From Rhodoferax sp. (GTDB lineage Bacteria > Pseudomonadota > Gammaproteobacteria > Burkholderiales > Burkholderiaceae): a stretch of DNA of 40,027 nucleotides. A program made the position numbers and the translations under genes. Every line of letters begins with the position of its first letter. The first letter of the stretch is position 1. The notes under the pieces were generated by a model. It saw nothing but the letters and a program-made list of their open reading frames with translations. It searched no databases and had not been told where the DNA came from. Of the stretch, positions 8,102 to 15,787 are shown one piece after another. Where the stretch lies: the NCBI GenBank assembly GCA_020048295.1, contig JAIFMT010000019.1, positions 1 to 40,027 on the forward strand, given 5' to 3'.

Positions 8102-9226
8102 ATGAAATCGTCATTGAAAACTCTCTTCGCGCTAGCCGCTGTGGCCAGTGCCGCTCAGGCGGCAGCGCAGGTCACTTTTTATGAGCGTGAAAACTTTATG
8201 GGACGCTCATTTGCAACCCGGCAGGCGCCGGTCAGAAACTTCGATCGGTTTGGTTTCAATGACCGCGCCTCATCGGCGGTGGTGGCAACCGGGCGCTGGG
8301 AAGTGTGTCAAAACAGCCAGTTCAATGGCCACTGTGTGGTACTGCGTGCCGGCCGCTATCCGTCGCTGGCCGCCATGGGCCTGGACGATCGTGTGTCTTC
8401 CGCACGCCCCATCAGTCGCAATGCGCGTGTTGATGATCAGCGTTATGCACCTGCTCCGGCAGCTGCGCAAGTCACCATTTACGAACAAGACGGCTTTGGC
8501 GGCCAATCATTCACCTCCAACGCGTCGATTAACAACTTGCGGCGGCAAAACTTCAATGACCGCGCGTCGTCGGTGGTGGTCAATGCCGGGCTATGGGAGG
8601 TTTGCGAGGATGTGGGTTTTCGCGGGCGCTGTTTTGTCTTGCGGCCCGGCCAATACCCGTCGATTGCGGCCATCGGCCTGAATAACCGCATCACCTCGGT
8701 GCGACCCATCAGCGGTTATGCGCGCATCGAAGAGGGACGCTATGCGCCGGCCCCTTTGACTGCGCCAGTGACCAACCCAGATTTCCGCCGGCACAACAGC
8801 GAGCGCCTGTTTGAGGCGAATGTGGTTTCGGTGCGTGCCGTGGTGGGCCCGCCAGAGCAGCGCTGCTGGATCGAGCGTGAGCAGGTCGCCGCACAGCCAG
8901 GCAAGTCCAATGTTCCGGGCGCCATTGCCGGTGCCCTGATTGGCGGCATCCTCGGGCATCAGGTGGGCGGCGGCAGTGGCAAGGACCTGGCCACCGTGGG
9001 GGGTGTTGTCGCCGGTGCAGCGATTGGTGCTCAGGCGGGTCGCAATGGCAACACAACGCCTGCGACCACCCGCGATGTGCAGCGCTGCAGAGAGATTCCG
9101 AGCCAGGCCAAACCCGAGTTTTGGGATGTCACCTACAACTTTCGTGGCCAGGATCACCATGTTCAGCTGACCGCGCCGCCCGGGCTCACCGTGACCGTCA
9201 ATGAACAAGGTGAGCCGCGCAACTGA
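8102..9226 (+). CDS. Secreted beta/gamma-crystallin and glycine-zipper protein
   Basis: The 374-residue product starts at ATG 8102, preceded by AGGAG. Residues 1-22 are a signal peptide (ends AQAAAQ). Two beta/gamma-crystallin domains follow at about 23-106 and 125-208, each with Greek-key motifs such as YERENFMGRSF and YEQDGFGGQSF. Each has two calcium-type motifs of the N/D-N/D-x-x-S/T-S form: NDRASS, DDRVSS, NDRASS and NNRITS. After a linker comes a glycine-zipper membrane segment pair (about 268-315, AGALIGGILGHQVGGG), as in SlyB/2TM outer-membrane proteins. A C-terminal domain (about 330-374) ends VTVNEQGEPRN. The role is unknown; calcium-dependent envelope stabilisation is a reasonable guess. 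Confidence 0.85.
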   Translation: MKSSLKTLFALAAVASAAQAAAQVTFYERENFMGRSFATRQAPVRNFDRFGFNDRASSAVVATGRWEVCQNSQFNGHCVVLRAGRYPSLAAMGLDDRVSSARPISRNARVDDQRYAPAPAAAQVTIYEQDGFGGQSFTSNASINNLRRQNFNDRASSVVVNAGLWEVCEDVGFRGRCFVLRPGQYPSIAAIGLNNRITSVRPISGYARIEEGRYAPAPLTAPVTNPDFRRHNSERLFEANVVSVRAVVGPPEQRCWIEREQVAAQPGKSNVPGAIAGALIGGILGHQVGGGSGKDLATVGGVVAGAAIGAQAGRNGNTTPATTRDVQRCREIPSQAKPEFWDVTYNFRGQDHHVQLTAPPGLTVTVNEQGEPRN

Positions 9227-9270
9227 GCGCCTGCTCAACCACCCGCTTCCCCACGCCAAGGAGTTTTTTT

Positions 9271-9720
9271 ATGAACCTCAAACCCGTTTTATACGCTGTC
9301 ATGGCCATGACGTTCGCCACCGCAGGCAGTGCCATCGCGCAAGGAAATAGCCGCAACGACAACTGTCGCGACGGCTCGGGCCGCTGTGGCCCGCAAGACA
9401 TGCGCCCAGGCAACAACGCCCGCCCCAACAACCATGCGCGCCCAAACAGCCTGGCACGCCGACCCTATGCGCAGCCATACCGCGCGCAACCATACCGCTA
9501 CGACCCGCGGGATGAACGTGGCGCAGGCCCGGACCATTCATTTCGTCGGGGCGGACATCTACCCCAGTATTACCGTGGCCGTCAATATGTGGTGGATGAC
9601 TGGCGTGGCCATCATCTGAGTGCGCCGCCGCGCGGCTACCACTGGGTGCAGACGGGCGGCGACTATGTGCTGGTGGCCATCACCACCGGTCTGATTTTGC
9701 AGCTTTTGCTCAATAACTGA
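9271..9720 (+). CDS. RcnB family periplasmic protein
   Basis: The 149-residue product has a signal peptide (residues 1-23, cleavage after AIA) and a long Arg/Pro/Asn/Gln-rich disordered region (about 25-85). The C-terminal RcnB domain has HLPQYYRGRQYVVDDWRGHH and APPRGYHWVQTGGDYVLVAI, ending in a hydrophobic stretch. RcnB of E. coli affects nickel and cobalt homeostasis in the periplasm, but most members, including this one, are not tied to metals. It follows the crystallin-like gene by 44 bases, with AAGGAG before the ATG, so the two probably share a transcript. A terminator-like hairpin follows. Confidence 0.85.
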   Translation: MNLKPVLYAVMAMTFATAGSAIAQGNSRNDNCRDGSGRCGPQDMRPGNNARPNNHARPNSLARRPYAQPYRAQPYRYDPRDERGAGPDHSFRRGGHLPQYYRGRQYVVDDWRGHHLSAPPRGYHWVQTGGDYVLVAITTGLILQLLLNN

Positions 9721-9762
9721 GCGCTCGGGCGGTGGCCGCACCGCCTGGCTTCAGCCTACTTT

Positions 9763-9796
9763 GGCCTGTTCAAACCAGGCCCTTCTTTTGGTTCTT
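9763..9796 (+). terminator. Terminator-like hairpin after the RcnB-like gene
   Basis: GGCCTG at 9763-9768 pairs with CAGGCC at 9776-9781 across a seven-base loop, followed by the T-rich CTTCTTTTGGTTCTT. A GC-rich hairpin (GCGGTGGCCGCACCGC) lies just before it. Confidence 0.5.
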
Positions 9797-9828
9797 GCAT
9801 GGTTATGCCATGACGCATTGGAGTTGAC

Positions 9829-9984
9829 ATGAACATTCACCTTGGCTTGACGCCCCTGATTTCGCTGCTTGCCGGGATTTTGATCCTGGTCCGCCCCAGC
9901 CTGCTCAATTTCATTGTGGCGATCTACCTGATCTTGATCGGCTTGATTGGCTTGTTTGGGGCCAGTGGCATGCGTCTTGGCTAA
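9829..9984 (+). CDS. DUF3096 family small membrane protein
   Basis: The 51-residue product (MNIHLGLTPLISLLAGILIL, then VRPSLLNFIVAIYLILIGLI) has two membrane segments with a short RPSLLN turn, the whole pattern of DUF3096. GGAG stands six bases before the ATG. The stop codon lies in a seven-base-pair hairpin (CTAAACC 9981-9987 with GGTTTAG 9998-10004), which may help end the transcript. The function of the family is unknown. Confidence 0.8.
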   Translation: MNIHLGLTPLISLLAGILILVRPSLLNFIVAIYLILIGLIGLFGASGMRLG

Positions 9985-10471
9985 ACCATCACGAGTCGGT
10001 TTAGTGCTCGGTACGATATTATTTATGTAGCTGGTAGCGCAATACCTATATGGGCTAGATGGCAAAAACATATAGATTATTAGTGGAAGTTTGCGCCGCC
10101 AGATCGCAGCGTCCGACGGTGTTTGCCAGCATCAGCGCGGGTGCAATTGTGGCGTGCTACCTGACTTGCCGCCCAGCCACAGCGGCATCAGTTTTCTGGC
10201 CCCGTCGTCGCATGACACCACACGCAGTGTCGGCAAGCCTGGCAATGTGTCGGCCTGCCTGCTGTTGCGCACGTGTGACTGCAACAGACCACCCATTGCC
10301 GACCGCCATGACCACACCACCCAAGGTGATCAGCGCGGTGCACTGACAGTTATTGGCAGCACCATCAGCAGTCCGATTTGCAACTGCTGCATGTCAATGA
10401 GGGTGCTGGTTATCAACGAGGGCGTGCCAAACGGTTCAGCACCGATGTCTGCAAGTCTGACCCACTCGCCG
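9985..10471. other. Non-coding stretch with dispersed repeat
   Basis: This 487-base stretch starts with the 3' hairpin of the DUF3096 gene and copy R1 of the dispersed repeat at 10016-10070. From about 10080 to 10471 I find no reading frame with a start, ribosome binding site and recognisable product. Minus-strand segments such as CTALITLGGVVMAVGNGWSV look protein-like but are interrupted, so a decayed gene is possible. Confidence 0.4.
10016..10070 (+). repeat. Dispersed about 55-bp repeat, copy R1
   Basis: It has the anchors GTAGCT (10027-10032), AGCGC (10036-10040) and GGGCT (10052-10056) with the same spacing as copies R2-R5. It is AT-rich relative to its surroundings. It stands in a non-coding region. 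Confidence 0.6.
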
Positions 10472-11272
10472 TCAACCCACCAAGGCTTCTTTGGTCAGTT
10501 CCCAGGCCTGCGCCAACTTGGAGCCACGCGCGTGGTAGGCGCGCTTGACGCGCTGGATGCGGTCTTCCAGCTTGCTCTTGGCGTTGTCCTCCATCGTGGC
10601 CAACTGCATTTTGAGTGACTCCGCCTTGGCTTGGGCCTCGCTCTTGATCGTTTCGGCGCGTTGTTTGGCGCGCTCCAGCGCGCTCTCCAAGCTGATCTGC
10701 GCCTTGGCCAGCTTGGCTTGCAGTTTCATCTTGACATTGCCACTGGCTTCAGTGGCCTCTTCTTCGAGTTCGTCGATCTCGGACCGGAAGGCGGCAATGT
10801 CATGGTCGTATTGGGCTTCCGCCACGTCGCTGCGTGTGCGCCGGAAAACCTTGGCACCCAAGGCCTCCAGGGCTGAATCCACCGGAATCACCCACTCTTC
10901 TTCAATCTCGGCCACCAGCGCCACTTTGCCGGGTTGCAGCGATCTCTGGGCTTCTTCGACAAAGTCCAGGCCCACGCCTGCGACCCAGAAGTCGCGCACG
11001 GCACCCACCACCGTGCCAGTGGCAGCACCCATCACCATTCCCACCGGGCCACCCAGCAGGCCAATCAGGCCTCCCACCGCCAGCCCGACACCGGTGCCCA
11101 CCGGCCCCTGGCCCGCAGCTTCCTTGACGCTGACTCTGCCTGCGGCGTCCTTGGCAATCACCCCCGAGGCATAGAGCGTGATGTCGCCATACGCATGTAA
11201 GCGGCGCAGCGCCTGCAGGCCTGTGTCTGCCGCTGTTTCGTTGTCGAATATGGCTATCAGCATTTTGTTCAT
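10472..11272 (-). CDS. DUF1269-type protein with C-terminal coiled coil
   Basis: The 266-residue protein starts at ATG 11272 with CAGGAAC upstream. Residues 1-50 (MNKMLIAIFDNETAADTGLQ) match the DUF1269 start. A Gly-rich hydrophobic hairpin follows at about 60-95 (GTGVGLAVGGLIGLLGGPVG), as in proteins that insert in or touch the membrane. The region to about 150 completes the domain. Residues 160-255 are highly charged, Ala/Glu/Lys/Gln-rich and predicted to be a long coiled coil. This extension is longer than in typical family members. It lies 48 bases downstream of the secreted PRC-barrel gene, probably in the same transcript. The function is unknown. Confidence 0.8.
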   Translation of the reverse strand: MNKMLIAIFDNETAADTGLQALRRLHAYGDITLYASGVIAKDAAGRVSVKEAAGQGPVGTGVGLAVGGLIGLLGGPVGMVMGAATGTVVGAVRDFWVAGVGLDFVEEAQRSLQPGKVALVAEIEEEWVIPVDSALEALGAKVFRRTRSDVAEAQYDHDIAAFRSEIDELEEEATEASGNVKMKLQAKLAKAQISLESALERAKQRAETIKSEAQAKAESLKMQLATMEDNAKSKLEDRIQRVKRAYHARGSKLAQAWELTKEALVG

Positions 11273-11320
11273 ATCAGTTCCTGTTGAAAGTTTGGGAGGT
11301 TCCGGCAAGCGCAACAGCGC

Positions 11321-11998
11321 TCAGCCTTTGGCGTTGTCGATGGATTTGCGCAGCCGGGCGGTGGCGGCACTCACGCTGGCTTCAAATTCTTTCCAGCGAT
11401 TCACGGCGGCCTGGTTGAGTTCGGAGAGTTTGGCCTCAGCCGACTTCACGTCCACCTGCAGTGCCGTGATTTGCAGGTCGATCTTGGCTTTGGCCTCCGT
11501 GGTGGCAGCACTGGCCTTCTTTTCCAGTTCAAACACTTTGGCTTTGCCCCGGGTGATGTCTTTCTCGGCCGTGGCAATAAACTGGTTGCGTCGGGCGTTG
11601 TCGTTGGCGTATTCAAACTGCGGCATGGCCTTGATCAGGTCCAGGGTGGCACCTGCCATGACCAGCTTGCCAGCCTGATCCTGAATCTGCGTCACAGGAA
11701 TCGCCACATCGTGCCGCCCCATGCCGATAAAACCGCCCGCACCGACGATGACGTAGGACACCGACTTGTCAGGTGCAATGATGATGTCTTGCACCTTGCC
11801 CACCTTCTGGCCCGACTCGTTGAAAATGGTTTTTCCCAGCAGCGTCTTTTTGACGCTCCAGCCCAGCGCCAACTGGGTGGATTCGACAACGCTGATGCCC
11901 GTGGTGGTGGTGCCACCTGCGACCTGCGCAGTGGCTGGCCCATGGACTGCGAAAGCAGCCGCCAGGGCGAGGGTAAGGATAGTCAGAGGTTTTTGCAT
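11321..11998 (-). CDS. Secreted PRC-barrel protein with coiled-coil tail
   Basis: The 225-residue protein has a signal peptide (residues 1-24, cleavage after ATA). A PRC-barrel domain follows at about 48-125 (LLGKTIFNESGQKVGKVQDI, then SVSYVIVGAGGFIGMGRHDV), and then a helical, Lys/Ala/Glu-rich coiled coil from about 135 to the end. Both it and the next gene (DUF1269) end in long coiled coils, which hints at a shared complex, though they lie on opposite sides of the inner membrane unless the DUF1269 hairpin crosses it. An operator-like site lies 99 bases upstream. Confidence 0.82.
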   Translation of the reverse strand: MQKPLTILTLALAAAFAVHGPATAQVAGGTTTTGISVVESTQLALGWSVKKTLLGKTIFNESGQKVGKVQDIIIAPDKSVSYVIVGAGGFIGMGRHDVAIPVTQIQDQAGKLVMAGATLDLIKAMPQFEYANDNARRNQFIATAEKDITRGKAKVFELEKKASAATTEAKAKIDLQITALQVDVKSAEAKLSELNQAAVNRWKEFEASVSAATARLRKSIDNAKG

Positions 11999-12380
11999 GA
12001 TGAAGCGCCTTTAAGGTGGATAAAGAAGAGCCTAAATCAGCCCGACTGGCTGGCCCGGCTGATTCACCCTTTGTTTGTAGTCTCTGGGGTGCGCAGTGTC
12101 TGTACGCCAGCGCACAGCTCGCGCTCGTCACACCTCAATGGTTCACAGCCGCTGTGTATCAGCCGCCAAATAGGAAGCTCGACGCGGTGATGCGACCAAA
12201 AAAATAGACCGGCCTGGGGATAAACGCAACGACACCCGCCCGGCAGGTCCCAGTTCGCGCAGGTTGTGGTAGATCAAGCCGCGGCGCAGGACCAGCGGTG
12301 CAACACAGTTTCAGGCAGGGGTCATCGCCGGCGCATGGCGCACCAAACAGCCCTGCTTTCCGCCGTCCAACGCATGCAAC
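11999..12380. other. Intergenic region with operator-like site
   Basis: These 382 bases lie between the PRC-barrel gene start and the end of the ABC permease gene. Apart from site D at 12098-12116 I see no supported gene; the short frames here lack ribosome binding sites and families. No clear terminator for the efflux cluster is visible. Confidence 0.45.
12098..12116 (+). promoter_or_regulatory. Palindromic operator-like motif (site D)
   Basis: GTC-TGTACGC-CA-GCGCACA is followed by G. The arms CTGTNCGC and GCGNACAG are perfectly placed. It lies 99 bases before the ATG of the secreted PRC-barrel gene, with the GTC flank facing that gene. Confidence 0.6.
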
Positions 12381-13604
12381 TCACTCATGCCGCAGCGCCT
12401 CGATCGGGTCCATGCGCGCGGCGCGGCGGGCCGGAAAATAGCCAAACACCACCCCGATGGCGGCTGAAAACAGCATCGCCAGCAGGTTGATGGTGGCGTC
12501 AAACGCGTAGGGCACGGCCATGTACAGCGACAAGCCATAGGAGGCGCCGGTGGCGATCAGCACGCCCACCACGCCACCCAGCGCCGACAGCACCACGGCT
12601 TCTATCAAGAACTGCAGCAGCACCTCGCCCTCGAGTGCGCCCACCGCCAGCCGCAAGCCAATTTCGCGGGTGCGCTCGGTGACGCTGACCAGCATGATGT
12701 TCATGATGCCGATGCCACCCACCAGCAGGCTCACGGCGGCCACCGCGCCCAGCAGGTTGGTCAGCACGCCCATGGTGCTGGAGAGCGTTTCGGCCAGCTG
12801 TTGGGTGTCAAAGATGTTGAAGTTGTCGTCATCGCTCTCGGCGAGTTTGCGCCGCTCGCGCAGTAACTGGCGCAAACTGGCTTTGAGCGGTGCGCTGTCG
12901 GCATTGGCCTGCATTGACACTTGCAGCGTGTTCACCTTGCGGTTACCGGTGACGCGGCGCTGCAGCGTGTGCAGCGGCAGCAGCACGGTGTCGTCCTGGT
13001 CACCCATGCCGCCCTGGCCTTTGGCCGCCAGAATGCCCACCACGGTGCATGAAAACTGTTTCACGCGCAGCGCCTCGCCCAGCCCGGTGACACCCGCCAT
13101 GCCGCCGTAAAGTTCGCGGCGCACCGTCTCGCCAATGATGCAGACGGCAGCACCGCCTTGCTGTTCGTCGTCGGCAAAGACACGGCCGCTGGCCAGCTTC
13201 CAGTTGCCGGTTTCGAACCAGGCATTGGTGCTGCCGATGATGTTGGTGGCCCAGTTGCGGCCGTTGGCCACCACGGTGGCCGAGGCGCGGCTCTGCGGTG
13301 CCACGTTGGCCACGCCGCCGATCTGCGAGGCCACTGCCAGTGCGTCGGCCTCGGTGAACAGCGGCACGCCCCCACCGCCGCCAGGGCCACTGCCGCCCGG
13401 CCCGCGCTGCCCCGGCGACACCATCAGCAGGTTGGTACCCAGGCTGGTGATTTGCGACTCGATGGCCTGCGTGGCACCATTGCCCAGCGTCACCATGGTG
13501 ATCACCGCGCTGACCCCAATCACGATGCCCAGGATGGTCAAAAACGAGCGCAACACATTGCGCTGAACCGAGCGCAGGGCGAGCATGAACACGCTGTACA
13601 GCAT
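12381..13604 (-). CDS. MacB-type ABC transporter permease
   Basis: The 407-residue inner-membrane protein has the MacB/FtsX plan. There is one N-terminal membrane segment (about 18-40, RSFLTILGIVIGVSAVITMV), then a large periplasmic domain with a Gly-rich loop (PGGSGPGGGGG at about 69-79). Three C-terminal membrane segments lie at about 285-395, including GIGIMNIMLVSVTERTREIG. It ends PIEALRHE as is typical. It works with the ATPase encoded just upstream; start and stop overlap (TGATG at 13602-13606). E. coli MacB is a single polypeptide, so here the ATPase and permease halves are separate. Confidence 0.9.
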   Translation of the reverse strand: MLYSVFMLALRSVQRNVLRSFLTILGIVIGVSAVITMVTLGNGATQAIESQITSLGTNLLMVSPGQRGPGGSGPGGGGGVPLFTEADALAVASQIGGVANVAPQSRASATVVANGRNWATNIIGSTNAWFETGNWKLASGRVFADDEQQGGAAVCIIGETVRRELYGGMAGVTGLGEALRVKQFSCTVVGILAAKGQGGMGDQDDTVLLPLHTLQRRVTGNRKVNTLQVSMQANADSAPLKASLRQLLRERRKLAESDDDNFNIFDTQQLAETLSSTMGVLTNLLGAVAAVSLLVGGIGIMNIMLVSVTERTREIGLRLAVGALEGEVLLQFLIEAVVLSALGGVVGVLIATGASYGLSLYMAVPYAFDATINLLAMLFSAAIGVVFGYFPARRAARMDPIEALRHE

Positions 13605-14344
13605 CAGACGGCCTCTTCAGCTTCCAGCCCGGCGGGTGCGGCGGTGATCGGGTCGGGGTTGATTTCGTCGCGGGCCAGCCGGCCATCGACAAAGCGCACC
13701 AGACGCCGGGCGTAGGCCGCCATGTCGGGTTCGTGCGTGACCATCAGCACGGTAATGCCCTGGTCGCGGTTGAGCGCCAGCAGCAGTCCCATGATCTCGT
13801 GGCTGCGCTGGGTGTCGAGGTTGCCAGTGGGCTCGTCGGCCAGCACCACCGCCGGCGTCGTGACGATGGCGCGCGCAATGGCCACGCGCTGCTGCTGCCC
13901 ACCCGACAACTCGGCCGGGGTGTGCTGCTCCCAGCCCCCCAGGCCCACCGACTGCAGCGCTTTGGTTGCGGCGATGCGGCGCACGCTGGCGCTGTCACCC
14001 CGGTACAGCAGCGGCAGCTCAACGTTTTCCTGCGCCGAGGTGCGCGCCAGCAGGTTGAAGCCCTGAAACACAAAACCCAGATAGCGCCGGCGCAAGCGCG
14101 CGCGCTGGTCACGCGTCAGTTTTTCTACATGCGCCCCCTTGAACAGGTACTGACCGCCGGTGGGGGTGTCCAGGCAACCCAGGATGTTCATGGCGGTGGA
14201 TTTGCCTGAGCCGCTGGGGCCCATGATGGCGACAAACTCGCCCGCTGCGATGCTCAGGTCAATGCCCTTGAGCGCCATCAGTTCAGACGCACCGCTGCCG
14301 TAGCGCTTGGTCACGCCGCGCAACTGGATCAGGGTGTCAGTCAT
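13604..14344 (-). CDS. MacB-type ABC transporter ATP-binding protein
   Basis: The 246-residue protein carries all ABC ATPase motifs: Walker A GPSGSGKST (residues 42-50), Q-loop FVFQGFN, signature LSGGQQQRVAIARAI, Walker B VVLADEPTGNLD, and the switch histidine in VTHEPD. It belongs to the MacB/LolD group, which drives conformational work on periplasmic partners rather than substrate passage through the membrane. It ends with a Glu/Ala-rich tail of about 20 residues. It follows the membrane fusion gene by 69 bases and overlaps the permease start. Confidence 0.92.
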   Translation of the reverse strand: MTDTLIQLRGVTKRYGSGASELMALKGIDLSIAAGEFVAIMGPSGSGKSTAMNILGCLDTPTGGQYLFKGAHVEKLTRDQRARLRRRYLGFVFQGFNLLARTSAQENVELPLLYRGDSASVRRIAATKALQSVGLGGWEQHTPAELSGGQQQRVAIARAIVTTPAVVLADEPTGNLDTQRSHEIMGLLLALNRDQGITVLMVTHEPDMAAYARRLVRFVDGRLARDEINPDPITAAPAGLEAEEAV

Positions 14345-14413
14345 GCGGCACCGCCGTGGTGGTCAAGGGCTTGCCAGCCTTCCCGGTGGCGGCGAACGCT
14401 TTGCGTGGGGAGG

Positions 14414-15787
14414 TCATTTGGCCGCGCCCGTTTTTTGGTCGGTAATGACCAGCATGCCGGCTTGCAGGTCGCCACCGGTGATTTCGGTCATGTGACCATC
14501 GCTGATGCCGGGCGTGACGGCCACGGCCACCGGTGTCCCGTCTTGCGGCAGCACCCAGACCTGTTTGGCCGCCGCCGTGCTGGCACCGGCAGCTGCCGAT
14601 TTGCGATTGGCCCCCGGCATGCGCGGCCCCATGCTGGCAAACACGCTGGCCTTGGCCTTGGCATCGGCACTGGCCACGGTGGGAGAAAAGCGCAGCGCCG
14701 TGTTGGGCACCAGCAGCACGTTGCTGCGGGTGGCGGCGGTGATGGAGGCGGTGGCCGTCATGCCCGGGCGCAGGTTCAGGTCGGCGTTATCGACATCCAG
14801 ATAAGTCAGGTAGGTCACCACGTTGTCGGTGATGGTCGAACCAAAACCCACGCGGGTGATGCGCGCCGGAAACTTGCGCGCCAGGTAAGCGCTGACGGTG
14901 AAGGTGGCGGTCTGCCCCACCTTGACCGCACCCACGTCGGCTTCGTCCACATACACCCACAGGCGTAATTTGCTCAGGTTTTCGGCCACGGTAAACAGTG
15001 TCACGGCTTGCAGCGAGGCGGCCACGGCATTGCCGGGATCGACCGTACGGGTCAGCACGATGCCATCCGCCGGCGCAGCGATCGAGGCTTTGGACAGATT
15101 GATCCTGTCCGTGGAGAGTGCCGCCAGCGCGTCACGCACGCTGGCACGGGCACTGGCGGCGTCGGCGATGGCGCGCTTGTGGGCGGCGCGGGCACCGTCG
15201 AGTTCGGCCACCGAGGGCACCTTGCCGCCAGACAGGCGAGCCACAGCCTCAAAGCGCGCCAGGCTGGCAGCGGATTCTTCGACGGTGGCCTGGGCCTGCT
15301 CGACCCGCGCGTTGGCGGCCGCCACGGCGGCCTCCGAGCGCAGGATCTGGTCACCCAGCTTGGCGGTATCGAGCACCACCAGCACCTGGCCTTTTTTGAT
15401 CGCGTCGTTCACGTCCACATTGACCTTGAGCACGGTGCCAGACAGCTCGCTGCCAATGTTGATGGTGCGGGTCGGTTGCAGGGTGCCGTTGGCAATCACC
15501 GTCAGCGTCAGGTCACCGCGCGCTGCTGGCTGCGTGCTGTAGCTTGGGGCGGCGTTGGCGGCCTGGCGTGCCTGCCACCACCACAGGCCAGCGCCCGCCA
15601 GCAGCAGCGCCAGCACGCCGACCCACAGGATAGGGCGGCGGTACCAGACCGGCTTGTCCGGCTCATCGAGCAAAGTGGCCGGGTCAACGTCGTGGCTTGC
15701 CGGTGCGCCAGTGGCTGGCGCGGTTGGAGTCGGCACTGGCGCTACAGGCTGGGCTGACACAGAAGTATTGTTTTTTTGGGGGCTCAT
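14414..15787 (-). CDS. MacA-like periplasmic membrane fusion protein
   Basis: The 457-residue protein has an extended Pro/Ala-rich cytoplasmic N-terminus (about 1-48), one membrane anchor (about 52-72), a lipoyl/barrel-sandwich start (LTLTVIANGTLQPTRTINIG onward), a helical hairpin (about 150-240), the returning lipoyl half (IAAPADGIVLTRTVDPGNAV), and beta-barrel and membrane-proximal domains to the end. It joins the MacB-type pump to the outer-membrane channel. Low-complexity Ala/Lys insertions (about 375-410) are unusual. Its ATG overlaps the stop of the preceding outer-membrane lipoprotein gene. Confidence 0.9.
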   Translation of the reverse strand: MSPQKNNTSVSAQPVAPVPTPTAPATGAPASHDVDPATLLDEPDKPVWYRRPILWVGVLALLLAGAGLWWWQARQAANAAPSYSTQPAARGDLTLTVIANGTLQPTRTINIGSELSGTVLKVNVDVNDAIKKGQVLVVLDTAKLGDQILRSEAAVAAANARVEQAQATVEESAASLARFEAVARLSGGKVPSVAELDGARAAHKRAIADAASARASVRDALAALSTDRINLSKASIAAPADGIVLTRTVDPGNAVAASLQAVTLFTVAENLSKLRLWVYVDEADVGAVKVGQTATFTVSAYLARKFPARITRVGFGSTITDNVVTYLTYLDVDNADLNLRPGMTATASITAATRSNVLLVPNTALRFSPTVASADAKAKASVFASMGPRMPGANRKSAAAGASTAAAKQVWVLPQDGTPVAVAVTPGISDGHMTEITGGDLQAGMLVITDQKTGAAK

